A DNA stretch of 64,000 nt from Candidatus Peribacteria bacterium RIFOXYB1_FULL_54_35. GTDB taxonomy: Bacteria > Patescibacteriota > Gracilibacteria > Peribacterales > Peribacteraceae. How positions within the stretch are numbered: position 1 is the first letter of the stretch; each line of letters begins with the position of its first letter. Shown here piece after piece: positions 7,893-16,515 of the stretch. A model generated the notes under the pieces. It was not told where the DNA came from. It searched no databases and worked only from the letters and a program-made list of their open reading frames with translations. The position numbers and the translations under genes are program-made. Where the stretch lies: the NCBI GenBank assembly GCA_001787755.1, contig MFYJ01000012.1, forward strand, positions 152,169-216,168, written 5' to 3'.

Positions 7893-9287
7893 GTTCACGG
7901 CCGGTTGCAGCATGATTGTCGTAAGGGGACCTCTGCGGTCTGTGGACCACAGGATGACAGGGGGAAGGTCTGGGAGGAGGGGGGGGTTGATCTTGCCAAC
8001 AAACAGTGGGAGATGTGTTTCCATGAGGGAGAGCACTGTGGCCTTGGACAGCCATCCGCTGCCCTGTCTTGTGCTGAGAAGCAGGTTTCTGTTGAGGGGG
8101 ACGGCGCCCTCTTCCTGCACTTCCGGGGAATCGAGAGAGGAGAGCAGCTCCTCTGCGTTCGTGATGGTAAATTCACCTTTCCGAGTGGCTGTGAAGAGAC
8201 CTATAGGGCTTCCGATGGCCTGTGTGCTCCGAATCTGCCAGTCGCCCCGCATCGAGAGTTCCTCCTTCAGTTCGGAGGAATCTCTCCGGATGTTCCGCGT
8301 GAAGAACTTATTATCAAAGGAGTAGTTCTTCACTGTTGCCATTGGAAGGTGCAGGCGCATTCCTCTGTGCAGACGTTCTATGATGAGAGCGAGATGATCC
8401 CTGTTGTCCATTTCCCCCTTAGCCATAAAAAGAAGTGTTCCCGACTCGCTGCGGGTGAGGGAGAGCAAGCAGTACTTTTCAGTGAGGGGGAGCACATCGT
8501 ACTGCAGGCTCACGGCTTCCCCGAATCCGCGTTGTACCAAATGTTCCACAGTTCCTCTGACAATAATTTGGTGTTCCTCGCTCATGCTCTCCATCGTCTG
8601 TTGCCAGATTTCCTGCCCCTGCCGGATGGTCATTGCCAGAATATCGCCTGTGTGGTTTTTGGGGAGAGGGGGTATGCCTGTCTCGGGTGCATACTCTTTT
8701 CCCAATTCCAAGAGAGTGATGATGAGTGTAGTTCCTTCTCTTGCGGTTGCGAGTGCGGTGGATCTTTGGAAGAGCAAAGCTTCAAGAAGTTGTTGGGGCA
8801 GATTCTGTGCGCCTGGCAGTACCTGCCGCCTCAGAAATGTCCACGATGAAGACCGTTCCCGTCCATCACTCAGTTGTCTGTAGGCTGCGTCTTCGGAGAG
8901 AGGAGTAGTCGCACCCGCTGCGAGGAGTTTCAGTGCTTCCTCTGAGGGGGAAGTTACGATGTACGCGCCGAGATCGAGGGAATATTCGGCCTGAGGGTCC
9001 GCTGCCCGCCGGAAGAATACTGGCACTTGCTCTGTATCAGAGAGCGCAAGCAGCGCTGCCGCTTCCACGCGCATCATGTCACGCAGCTCCGGGATGAGGT
9101 CATTTTCTTCTCTCGGAGGATTGTGCAGCAGCGCAAGCGTGGTCTCTGCAGGGAGGAACGACGCTGCTGATTTGTCGAACATCGTGAGCATGTTTGTGAC
9201 GGTGGAAAGCAGAAGCACAAACACGGTGCTGCCTCCTATTGCTAGGAGAACGATACAGAAGCCGTGGAGGAGCTTTCTCACCTTCAT
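7887..9287 (-). CDS. Membrane-anchored extracytoplasmic protein of unknown function
   Basis: 466 aa. One N-terminal transmembrane segment (about residues 8-33, FCIVLLAIGGSTVFVLLLSTVTNML) is followed by a large soluble region with no motif that I can assign. The periodic mix of short hydrophobic strands and Asp/Asn turns recalls DUF3352-type secreted proteins, but this is only a resemblance. It is upstream of secF and tig on the same strand, though a heptamer hairpin lies between. The C-terminal codons AAC TTG TAG are formed by the repeat arm, suggesting the original 3' end was replaced by the repeat. Confidence 0.75.
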   Translation of the reverse strand: MKVRKLLHGFCIVLLAIGGSTVFVLLLSTVTNMLTMFDKSAASFLPAETTLALLHNPPREENDLIPELRDMMRVEAAALLALSDTEQVPVFFRRAADPQAEYSLDLGAYIVTSPSEEALKLLAAGATTPLSEDAAYRQLSDGRERSSSWTFLRRQVLPGAQNLPQQLLEALLFQRSTALATAREGTTLIITLLELGKEYAPETGIPPLPKNHTGDILAMTIRQGQEIWQQTMESMSEEHQIIVRGTVEHLVQRGFGEAVSLQYDVLPLTEKYCLLSLTRSESGTLLFMAKGEMDNRDHLALIIERLHRGMRLHLPMATVKNYSFDNKFFTRNIRRDSSELKEELSMRGDWQIRSTQAIGSPIGLFTATRKGEFTITNAEELLSSLDSPEVQEEGAVPLNRNLLLSTRQGSGWLSKATVLSLMETHLPLFVGKINPPLLPDLPPVILWSTDRRGPLTTIMLQPAVNL

Positions 9288-9338
9288 TTTGTGCGTATTG
9301 TAGCGTGTTCCTTGCAGTTGGCACCCATGGATTTCATC

Positions 9339-9367
9339 TTGTTCAGAAAGCGAAAAACGAGTACAAT
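9339..9367 (+). promoter_or_regulatory. Promoter-like pair upstream of candidate RNA
   Basis: TTGTTC, 17 nt, TACAAT on the plus strand. No credible protein gene follows within 400 nt, and a strong hairpin does. Confidence 0.45.
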
Positions 9368-9373
9368 ATTCTG

Positions 9374-9800
9374 ATTTGTCCAGAGTACTTCTTCAACAGA
9401 CACACTCTGAGCAAATCGCCTTTCCGCTCTCACACACAAACGAAGAACTGCCGCAACAATGTAGCGAGGAGGATGCGCATCCTTTCTCAAGTGCTCATGC
9501 TTCTCTCTGCTCTGTGATGTCGTGTTGTACATGGGAGGTTGCTGTACAACATGCCCATCCCTCTTCCCCAGTGTTCACTGACCGCGCTCATGGCGAAGTT
9601 TAAACGAACCGGTACGGGGACCTCGCCGGGTTGCGAGGAAAAACAAGAAACCTCAACAAGGCAGAGAGCCGAGGACACCTCTCCTCAGTCATTCTCCGTT
9701 ACACGGCTCAGCAGCGTCACTTTGTATCGTTGTTGATAGCCGAGGAGGATAGACAATACACATACAAAGAAGACCAGAGGTTATTTCTGGTCTTCTTTGT
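9374..9800 (+). ncRNA. Candidate structured non-coding RNA
   Basis: This 600-nt gene-free stretch starts with a promoter-like pair and ends in a perfect 15-bp hairpin. Internal inverted repeats include GTTGTAC/GTACAAC (about 9530-9557), CCTCGC/GCGAGG (about 9621-9640) and GGATGCGCATCC. None of the tmRNA, RNase P or SRP signatures that I know were found on either strand. The ORFs here are short and lack coding character. The class and the exact ends are unknown; the opposite strand could also be transcribed. Confidence 0.35.
9764..9800 (+). terminator. Strong intrinsic hairpin
   Basis: ACAAAGAAGACCAGA pairs perfectly with TCTGGTCTTCTTTGT around a 7-nt loop. It ends the candidate RNA on the plus strand; because the outer stem is A/U-rich it may work in both directions. 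Confidence 0.6.
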
Positions 9801-9807
9801 TATAGGA

Positions 9808-9921
9808 AAGAGAGTAAGAGGGAAGAGAATAAGAGGAATACAAAAAGCAGGAAAATCCTCAGGATTCCAAAGGTTCAAACCCTCTTATTCTCATACCTCT
9901 TATTCTCTTATCTCTTCTCTA
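9808..9921. repeat. Heptamer hairpin element, AAGAGTA family
   Basis: The left arm is a purine run (GAGAGTA-AGAGGGA-AGAGAAT-AAGAGGA), the centre has GGATTCCAAAGG and the right arm is the pyrimidine complement (CTCTTATTCTCATACCTCTTATTCTC). It abuts the 3' end of the TPR gene. Confidence 0.8.
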
Positions 9922-11223
9922 TAACTGCTTCATCCTCTCCTTCGCACTCGTGAGGTACGGGTTTATGTCCAGGGCCTTCGTGAGTGCCTGCGCCGCTTCG
10001 TCCTTCCTGCCCGATTCCAGTGCTGCCCAGCCGAGCAGATCATGGGAGATGGCGTCCTCCGGCCAGCGCTTCACTGCTTCCTGCGCCATGAAGTACGCTT
10101 CTTCTGCACGTCCGAGCGCGATGCTTGCGGTCACGTACCCTTCGTAAGGTTCTATCGTGGATTCGGGATCTTTGGTCAGTGCGTCGTACTGCTGCAGTGC
10201 CAGATCTGCGTTCCCACTCTGCAGTGCCGAGTTTGCAAGCTGCCGTCGCACTTCGGACTGTGGTTGGAAGCCATTTTGCAGTGCGTACTCAAAGAATGTC
10301 ATGGCGTTCTTATGATCGTTCAGTGCGGCGTAACTCCGTGCGAGGAAGTACTGGATCTCCGGTTTCTGCGGGTCGAGATTGTAGGCCTGTTCCAGAGAGG
10401 AGAGCGCTTGTTCGGGCCGCTCCGTTGTCAGTTCGCAGAATCCCTGCACTATCCACGCATCACGGTAGTCATCTTTTGCCTGTGTGACCTGCACGAGGAG
10501 CGGGAGGGCGAGCTCGCATTCCTGCACCTGTGCCAGCGCCCGCGCGAGCAGTGTGATGAGGTGGATGTTCAGGCTCTCTTCAAAGAGGGCGAATTCCTGG
10601 TAGGCGGCCATGATGGTGCGGGCATTCGAGCGCAGCACCGGTTCCCACCCATTGATCACTTCCTGCAATTCTATCTGCGCTTGTTCATGATTACCCTCGA
10701 TAATGGAGAGCAGGGCGAGGCCATAGTGTTTCTGCGGCGAATCTTCAGCGTTCTGCAGGAGCCTGCGTGTTTCGAGGAGTTCGCCTGTACGCAGGGCTAC
10801 GATGCTCTCAAGCAGCAGGAGGTCTTCTGTTTTTGCTCCCGCTTTCTTCAGCTGTCTCAGGGTGGAGTGCACACCGTTCATATCCCGGCGCTGCAGTTGT
10901 GCCTGTGCAAGTTTGCGGAGAGCCGGGAGTCCTCCGTTCGCATCTACAGCTTTCTCGTATTCCTCCTGTGCTTCTGCCCATTGCCCGCGCAGTGCAAGCA
11001 GATCTCCCTGTCGCAGGTGGAAGAGTGCCTGGTCTCGCGGATCCACTGCGGCACTCACTGCAGTTGTTGTCTGCGGAATGACGGGGGTTTCCACTGTTTC
11101 CGTTGTCGCCCTCCGGAGGATTTCGGTTGACTGTGCCAATTGCCACCACAGGAAGGCCACCAGTGCTGCGGCGCAGAGGAGGGCACACACAATGGGGGCG
11201 GTGATGCGCGCGGGGATGCTCAT
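9919..11223 (-). CDS. Membrane-anchored tetratricopeptide-repeat protein
   Basis: 434 aa. One N-terminal TM segment (about 8-28) places the protein at the membrane with a large domain outside or inside. From about residue 62 on there are repeated 34-residue TPR units, for example the one starting QALFHLRQGDLLALRGQWAEAQEEYEKAV and the last AISHDLLGWAALESGRKDEAAQALTKALDINP. TPRs are scaffolds for protein complexes; partner unknown. It is the last gene of a four-gene minus operon (surface protein, PfkB kinase, unknown, this gene), with a 16-nt gap to the preceding gene. Confidence 0.88.
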   Translation of the reverse strand: MSIPARITAPIVCALLCAAALVAFLWWQLAQSTEILRRATTETVETPVIPQTTTAVSAAVDPRDQALFHLRQGDLLALRGQWAEAQEEYEKAVDANGGLPALRKLAQAQLQRRDMNGVHSTLRQLKKAGAKTEDLLLLESIVALRTGELLETRRLLQNAEDSPQKHYGLALLSIIEGNHEQAQIELQEVINGWEPVLRSNARTIMAAYQEFALFEESLNIHLITLLARALAQVQECELALPLLVQVTQAKDDYRDAWIVQGFCELTTERPEQALSSLEQAYNLDPQKPEIQYFLARSYAALNDHKNAMTFFEYALQNGFQPQSEVRRQLANSALQSGNADLALQQYDALTKDPESTIEPYEGYVTASIALGRAEEAYFMAQEAVKRWPEDAISHDLLGWAALESGRKDEAAQALTKALDINPYLTSAKERMKQL

Positions 11224-11239
11224 GCGTAAGGAGGGATGC

Positions 11240-11860
11240 TTACTCTTCGTGAACGGCGGGGCTCAGTTCTCCATCTGCTCCTTCTACCGCTGCGTTCCCG
11301 ACAGATCTGCGTGCTGCTGCTTCGGCAAGTTGTTTCGGAATGACGGCTTCTATCGCTCCCCATTTTGCGTCTTCTCCTTCCGGGAGAAGAATGGTGATCT
11401 GGTCGCCAACTTCTGCACGGTAGAATGTGACTGAAGCGAGGAGCACACGGTAGACCTTGCCTCCAACCAGCACTTTGTACTGGCCGTCCTCCTGAATGAG
11501 GACGCCTACTATAGTGTGTCTCTTCACAGGTGCGATCTGCTTGTAGATGAACTTTCCCTCATCGGTAATCGTGAGTTTCATACCGTCTCCTTCCACGAGC
11601 TTGCTCTTGCTGGCGTAGTTGGCGGGAACCGGATACGTCTGCCCGTTCGCGTCCACCATGTTCTGCCCGTCGAAGATGCCTTCCACCACTTTCCCGCTCA
11701 CCGAGGAAGAGACATGCATTGCCCCTGCTCTTTCCGAGTGTCTTTCCAGACTTGTGTCTGTTACTCCTGTGATCGAACGCAGGAGGGCTTGTGCGGTTCT
11801 GAGTGACGATTCCGCTGATTCTATCAGTTCCTGAATGTGGAGGAGTGTGTCTTCGGACAT
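11240..11860 (-). CDS. Conserved-looking protein of unknown function
   Basis: 206 aa from the MSEDTLLHIQEL start; the ORF-track start at 12055 would overlap most of the kinase 3' end out of frame and is rejected. A short N-terminal helical segment with ISEL/ESAESSLRTAQALLRSI is followed by a beta-rich region (VVEGIFDGQNMVDANGQTYPVPANYASKSKLVEGDGMKLTI) and a part reminiscent of small OB/SH3-like barrels, including YKQIAPVKRHTIVGVL. I cannot name a family. It lies 26 nt after the PfkB-type kinase in the same operon. Confidence 0.8.
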   Translation of the reverse strand: MSEDTLLHIQELIESAESSLRTAQALLRSITGVTDTSLERHSERAGAMHVSSSVSGKVVEGIFDGQNMVDANGQTYPVPANYASKSKLVEGDGMKLTITDEGKFIYKQIAPVKRHTIVGVLIQEDGQYKVLVGGKVYRVLLASVTFYRAEVGDQITILLPEGEDAKWGAIEAVIPKQLAEAAARRSVGNAAVEGADGELSPAVHEE

Positions 11861-11886
11861 GGTGTTTGAAAGGAAAGGGGCGAGAG

Positions 11887-12882
11887 CTACAGAGGTTGAA
11901 CGTCCACGTCGAGTTTTGTCTCTTTGAGCCTGCGTTGCATCTCGGTATCTGTGAGGAGTCCCGCCTGGGCGCCAATGGTCCCTACGACACTCGCAGCATT
12001 TATGGTACCCGCGCGCAGCGCTTCTGACAAGGGAAGGCCGCTCAGGAGAGCCCATGTCATGCCTGTACCGAATGCGTCCCCGGCACCCGTGGTATCGAGT
12101 ACTTTATTGTCTTCTACCACAGGGCAGTGGTAGAGGTTCTTTCCGTCGGATGCGTCAGTCCCATTCTTTCCGTCGGTGACGACGACGTTTTTCACTCCTT
12201 TCTTCAGGAGTGCTTTGATGGCTTCTTTCACCGTTTCTCTCTTTGAGAACTTCAGGGCTTCTCCTTTGTTCAGTTGCAGCAGAGTTGTCCGTGCCAGCAG
12301 CGCGGAATTATTCGCTGCTTCCATGCCTGCTTCTATCTGGCATCCTCCAGGGTTCCATGTGAGGCGTGGGCCGTCCTTCTGCGCGAGCATGCCGATGATG
12401 TCATCCTCGATGACACAACTCTGTTCCTGGATGTGGTTGAGATACAGCCAGTCTGTTTTCCCCGCGCGTTCCCGGTCGAATGTTGCATCGTGGAGATGTT
12501 CATTTGTGCCCGGGTCGTAGAGAATGACACGTTCTCCCGAGCTTGCTGAGAGGATGATAGAAAAACTGGAAACCTCTCCTTCCACGACGGTGAGGCAGCC
12601 TGTGTCTACCCCCTCACGTTCGAGATTGAGCCGCAGCTTCTCCCCCCACTGGTCGTCTCCAATGATTCCGCAGAATCCCGCACTGCAACCAAGACGGGCG
12701 AGTCCGACTGCCGTATTAGAGGCGCCCCCGCCGCAGGTTTCTATGACTTCCTGCACGCGGATTTTGTCGCCGAGTGGCAGCTTGAGAGCATGTTCGCCGC
12801 TATAGGCTTCTACGGTGCTGCGGTCGAGCCGCACAAAGACATCGTAGGTGGCTCCACCGATGGAGATGGTTCGCAGAGACAT
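11887..12882 (-). CDS. PfkB/ribokinase-family carbohydrate kinase
   Basis: 331 aa, the usual family length. ATP-dependent phosphorylation of a sugar or nucleoside hydroxyl; the substrate cannot be read from sequence. The first PfkB signature region (GGGASNTAVGLARLGCSAGFCGIIGDDQWG) and the second, catalytic one (LDTTGAGDAFGTGMTWALLSG, with the anion hole and the Asp base) are intact. It starts 6 nt after the stop of the fibronectin-type surface protein, so they are tightly coupled in one operon; a link to surface glycan metabolism is possible but unproven. Confidence 0.92.
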   Translation of the reverse strand: MSLRTISIGGATYDVFVRLDRSTVEAYSGEHALKLPLGDKIRVQEVIETCGGGASNTAVGLARLGCSAGFCGIIGDDQWGEKLRLNLEREGVDTGCLTVVEGEVSSFSIILSASSGERVILYDPGTNEHLHDATFDRERAGKTDWLYLNHIQEQSCVIEDDIIGMLAQKDGPRLTWNPGGCQIEAGMEAANNSALLARTTLLQLNKGEALKFSKRETVKEAIKALLKKGVKNVVVTDGKNGTDASDGKNLYHCPVVEDNKVLDTTGAGDAFGTGMTWALLSGLPLSEALRAGTINAASVVGTIGAQAGLLTDTEMQRRLKETKLDVDVQPL

Positions 12883-12888
12883 GGTTTC

Positions 12889-15342
12889 TTATGTTCGTTT
12901 ATAGTGGGATTCCATCGCCTGCAGGAAGGCTGCAGTTGCGTGCAGCTTGCGGCGGCGATTCCAGTAGAACATCAGGCCTGCGGCTGCGCTTCCTGCGAGT
13001 GCCCACCACGCGACTGTGGGTAGGCCTGTTGCTGCGGTGTGCGGAGCGCTCCGGTGCACATCCGGCGGGGCAACGGTTGCTGTCGTTGTGCGTGTGATTG
13101 TTCGTATGGTCGTGTCGAACGGCACTTCGTCTCCTGGAGTGATGCTGAATCCTTGTCCGTTGGGAGTGCCTTCAGCGGTTGCTGAGAGATCTTCTATGAT
13201 CTGTCCTGTCACATCCACTGGCGTGAGCTTCAGGTAGTACTTCACATCATTGATGAGGTTTCTGAGGGTGTAGTTCCTCAGTTCGCTGTTGAGGAATCTC
13301 TTCTCGGTGAACTTCTCCGGCTCCGCCCCGTATTCAAGGATGAAGGAAGAGAGGGGAGCCTCCGTTGCCAGTGTGGACCAGTCGATGAGCAGGCTGGCAT
13401 CCTGCGGGGTCACGGCGAGACGAATCCCTTTCACCATGGCGGAGACGATATCGAACTCAGCGCTCTCCCGGTTGGTTTCCAGCGCAGTGACAGAGAAGAA
13501 GTACTCTGTTCCAGGCCGCAGGCCGGCTACCTGTGCTGCGGTAGTGAGCATCTCTGTATCGAGGCTGAAGTCGAATTGCATTGGTGATTCTCCCACATAG
13601 ATGCGGTAGGCATCGATCTTCTCGCTCACGATGGGATCCCACTGGAGTGTTACAGCATTGATCTCCGAGAGTGCTTGTAGGTTTTGCACTTTGGGCAGCC
13701 CTTTTTGGTCTACTTCCAGAGACATCGTATGCTGGGCGGAGTTCCCCGCGCTGTCCGCCACAGATACCAGCACTTGGTGGATGCCTGCGGCGGGAGCAGT
13801 GAAGAGGTGTTGGTAGGTGCCTGGCTGATCGGGGACTGATTCCAGGGGAGTGGGGGCCCCTGCGAATTGTGCTGCGATCTCGGCAATGTTCTCTTCCGTA
13901 TGCACGACGAGGAGCACATTCGTATTCTCTACAGGTTTTTCGGGCGAGAATGTTGCGTCGATGATTGCCGGTGGCTGGTTGTCGAGATAGATGGTGAATT
14001 CTCCCGAATCCAGTCTGCCGAGTCCATCCTTGTCTTTCACCCGGAGAACGTGCTCCGTCTGATCTGTACGGAGCGGCACCGGGATGGAGAAAGCGCCATT
14101 GATGTCCGTATCGCCTTCTGCATCTCCTCTTCCTCCTGTGACAATGAGGTTCACGAATGGCTCGGATGTCCCGGCCACTGTTACCTGTGGGATGTTGACC
14201 GTACTTCCTGCTGTTGGTGAGCTGATCAGAATTTTCTTCGCACCACTTGTATTGCTGTCTCCTCCTGTGACCGTGACGTACGCTTGTCCGTTGATGTCTG
14301 AATTCTGGCTGTCTTCTGCATAGAGGATATGTTCGTCCGCGGTGCGGAAGCGCAGGCCCAGCGTGAGAACTTTCTCCCCGAGGTTCCTTGGTTCGAACGG
14401 CACCTCCCCGCTCACGGGCAGGAATGCAAGAGGGTCTGTGGAGGAGAGGTTGACGGTGCCGGTGTAGTCCTCGACGCGGTTGCCATTTCTGTCCACTGCG
14501 GTGATGCGGATCGTGGCATCTTCGTTCACCTCCAGCTCTGCCGGAGCGACGATTTCAAAATGGTCCACGAGGCCAAATTGCGTAGTGACCTGACCGTAGA
14601 GGTTCCGGCCAAGCACATTCGCGGCAACGTTGCTGCCATTCTGTGCTCCGTAGAGCTGCCGGTTTCCTGCGGTTGCAGACTGTGGACCGCCAACAGCTCT
14701 TCCCAACGTACCGGCGTACACCACTGCTTCAGCGTCGATGAGTGTGCCGCTGAGCAAATCTATCGCTCTCAGGAAGATAGTTCCTTCCTCTTTGGTGGAG
14801 AGGGAAAAATTCTGCATCCCCCCCTCGTCCGTTTCACTCTGCGGTGAAGAAATCCGGTCACCTGCACGACTGGAAATGAGCTTCAGTGGCCTGCTGGGCA
14901 GGGGATTTCCAAACTGATCGCGGAGGATGACGACAATATCCACTGTGTCTGTTCCTGTTGGCATCAGCACGTCGCTGCTGAGCTGGATACTGCTCGTGAG
15001 AGGGCTGATGCTGTCAGGCAGCACTTCGAATGTGGTGGATGTTCCCAGGTCGGTGCCTTTCTGCTCCAGGCTCGCCCGGTACAGGCCGGCAATCTCGGTG
15101 TCTCTTCCCTTCAGTTGAAGAGCGGCGTTCCCCTCATCGTCTGTCTGTACCGGGAAGGTCATCTCCGCGCCGAGTGGGGGAGTGACTACTATGGTGAGTT
15201 CTGTCCGCTGTTCTGCCCCGACAATGGCGATGTCTGTTCCGAGTCCCGCAACGGAGTCATCCGCACGAATGCTTGCCGCTGCGTACGCGATGTGTGGCAG
15301 CAACATCGTCAGCACAACGATGGCAGAGAGCTGTCTTTGCAT
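12889..15342 (-). CDS. Surface protein with Ig-like/fibronectin type III domains and a C-terminal membrane anchor
   Basis: About 817 aa. An N-terminal signal peptide (QRQLSAIVVLTMLLPHIAYA) is followed by several beta-sandwich modules: Ig/invasin-like regions (for example VDIVVILRDQFGNPLPSRPLKLISSRAGD and ITAVDRNGNRVEDYTGTVNLSSTDP), a Big-type module (KILISSPTAGSTVNIPQVTVAGTSEPFVNLIV) and two fibronectin-III-like repeats (VTLQWDPIVSEKIDAYRIYVGES..., PGTEYFFSVTALETNRES). A C-terminal TM (WWALAGSAAAGLMFYW) and RRRK tail anchor it. The upstream promoter's -10 lies 12 nt before the MQRQ codon, favouring this start over the ATG at 15351. First gene of the four-gene operon. Confidence 0.88.
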   Translation of the reverse strand: MQRQLSAIVVLTMLLPHIAYAAASIRADDSVAGLGTDIAIVGAEQRTELTIVVTPPLGAEMTFPVQTDDEGNAALQLKGRDTEIAGLYRASLEQKGTDLGTSTTFEVLPDSISPLTSSIQLSSDVLMPTGTDTVDIVVILRDQFGNPLPSRPLKLISSRAGDRISSPQSETDEGGMQNFSLSTKEEGTIFLRAIDLLSGTLIDAEAVVYAGTLGRAVGGPQSATAGNRQLYGAQNGSNVAANVLGRNLYGQVTTQFGLVDHFEIVAPAELEVNEDATIRITAVDRNGNRVEDYTGTVNLSSTDPLAFLPVSGEVPFEPRNLGEKVLTLGLRFRTADEHILYAEDSQNSDINGQAYVTVTGGDSNTSGAKKILISSPTAGSTVNIPQVTVAGTSEPFVNLIVTGGRGDAEGDTDINGAFSIPVPLRTDQTEHVLRVKDKDGLGRLDSGEFTIYLDNQPPAIIDATFSPEKPVENTNVLLVVHTEENIAEIAAQFAGAPTPLESVPDQPGTYQHLFTAPAAGIHQVLVSVADSAGNSAQHTMSLEVDQKGLPKVQNLQALSEINAVTLQWDPIVSEKIDAYRIYVGESPMQFDFSLDTEMLTTAAQVAGLRPGTEYFFSVTALETNRESAEFDIVSAMVKGIRLAVTPQDASLLIDWSTLATEAPLSSFILEYGAEPEKFTEKRFLNSELRNYTLRNLINDVKYYLKLTPVDVTGQIIEDLSATAEGTPNGQGFSITPGDEVPFDTTIRTITRTTTATVAPPDVHRSAPHTAATGLPTVAWWALAGSAAAGLMFYWNRRRKLHATAAFLQAMESHYKRT

Positions 15343-15354
15343 AAAAATCATATT

Positions 15355-15383
15355 ATTGTACCAGTTTGAGCCATTTTCCTCAA
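15355..15383 (-). promoter_or_regulatory. Promoter of the surface-protein operon
   Basis: TTGAGG, 17 nt, TACAAT on the minus strand. The predicted start of transcription is within a few nucleotides of the coding start. Confidence 0.65.
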
Positions 15384-15457
15384 TCCACGAATAGAATTTC
15401 TACAACCTTTTCAATATCTGTCTATCACGTTTGTACCGTGTCTGAGAGTGCCAGACC

Positions 15458-15486
15458 TTCTCATCTGTTCCTGAGACGCGTAGGAT
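15458..15486 (+). promoter_or_regulatory. Promoter of the lipoprotein gene
   Basis: TTCTCA, 17 nt, TAGGAT; the -10 box ends 9 nt before the ATG, predicting a leaderless or near-leaderless message. Confidence 0.5.
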
Positions 15487-15495
15487 ACTGTCCAT

Positions 15496-16068
15496 ATGAA
15501 AAATCGCGTGTTTGCTCTCACAATGACGGTTGTCGTTCTCACTGCCTGCAGCGGCAGAGACAGCGACGGCACTGCCTGCAAGGAAGATTACTGGAATGGT
15601 GTGTTCGGGACGTGCCTCCCAAGTGACTGGGTTGTGATAGACGCAGAGACGCTCCGGCAGCGTGGTGTGCCGCAGGACACCATTGTGGCGTTCCAGAGCA
15701 CGATTCCTCTCTCCGGTCAGTTCCCGACGGTCACGGTGACACGGGAGGTCCTTGCAAATGTCGTGTCTCCTCAGGTGTACAGCGAGGCGAGTGTGCGTGC
15801 TGTCACAGTGCTCCCCGGCTATGAGGAACTCGACACGCGGGATCTCCGTGTGGCGGAGGAGAAAGTAAAATTGCATGTGTTCAAAGCGCAGCCCACCGCA
15901 GATGAACCGCTTCGCCGGTTCTACCAGGTGAGTACGGTGTCGGATGGAATGGGGTACAGCATCACCGCGACCACGCCTGTCTCTGTGGAAGCCGATCTCG
16001 AGAACCAGGTGCTGCTCATTCTGCGGGAGTCTGTGTTTGCAGAGAAAGCTGCAGCGCAGAAAGAGTAA
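15496..16068 (+). CDS. Lipoprotein of unknown function
   Basis: 190 aa. The signal peptide ends in a lipobox (VVVLTAC, Cys18), so the mature protein should be lipid-anchored on the outer face of the membrane. Three further cysteines soon after (CKEDYWNGVFGTC) could form a disulphide. The remainder is a small alpha/beta domain with no assignable motif. Monocistronic. Its stop codon TAA is inside the first unit of a heptamer hairpin element. Confidence 0.85.
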   Translation: MKNRVFALTMTVVVLTACSGRDSDGTACKEDYWNGVFGTCLPSDWVVIDAETLRQRGVPQDTIVAFQSTIPLSGQFPTVTVTREVLANVVSPQVYSEASVRAVTVLPGYEELDTRDLRVAEEKVKLHVFKAQPTADEPLRRFYQVSTVSDGMGYSITATTPVSVEADLENQVLLILRESVFAEKAAAQKE

Positions 16069-16165
16069 GAGGGATAAGAGTAATAGAATACTAGGGATGA
16101 GGGCTCCTGTTCGTCCCACTTCGCTTTCCTAGTATTCTCGTTCCTAATACTCTCGTCTCTCTTTC
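16061..16165. repeat. Heptamer hairpin element, AAGAGTA family variant
   Basis: The left arm is AGAGTAAGAGGGATAAGAGTAATAGAATACTAGG and the right arm CTAGTATTCTCGTTCCTAATACTCTCG; the arms are approximate inverse complements. The stop codon of the lipoprotein gene is part of the left arm. Confidence 0.75.
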
Positions 16166-16202
16166 CTCATTTTCTCTCTTGTTCTATTCTCACCACACTC
16201 GT

Positions 16203-16277
16203 GGTGCCGTAGCCAAGTAGTAAGGCAGGGGTCTGCAAAACCCCCATACGTGGGTGCAATTCCCACCGGCACCTCCA
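16203..16277 (+). tRNA. tRNA-Cys (anticodon GCA), CCA encoded
   Basis: Acceptor GGTGCCG pairs with CGGCACC, D stem GCC/GGC, anticodon stem GGGGT/ACCCC around loop CTGCAAA, T arm GTGGG-TGCAATT-CCCAC. Discriminator U73 is the cysteine identity base, and CCA is in the gene. Confidence 0.95.
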
Positions 16278-16300
16278 CAGTTGAATTGCAGACGAACAAG

Positions 16301-16320
16301 GATCCTGAGCTTGTCGAAGG
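16301..16320. repeat. Short interspersed repeat (TCCTGAGC.TGTCGAAGG type)
   Basis: GATCCTGAGCTTGTCGAAGG follows tRNA-Cys; near-copies lie at 25441-25460 and, inverted, at 63850-63870. The same word is a common REP-like sequence in many bacterial genomes. The rest of 16278-16515 shows no gene. Confidence 0.5.
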
Positions 16321-16515
16321 AGACGCAGAGAGTCGCAAGATACTGTGTGCTGAGCGAATCCGCGAAGCGGATGAGCGCAGTACTGCACAGAGCAGGATGT
16401 TATGGATGAAAAAGCAAAGATACTTTGTGCCCCGAAGCCCCGGCTATTGAATTTTTGCGTCATTTGTGCTTAAATATGTCTGTAAACAAAACTAAACATC
16501 CTTCCCATTTTTCCC

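Noticed and set aside
9376-9603. 75-aa plus-strand ORF
   Set aside because: No coding character and located in the hairpin-rich candidate RNA.
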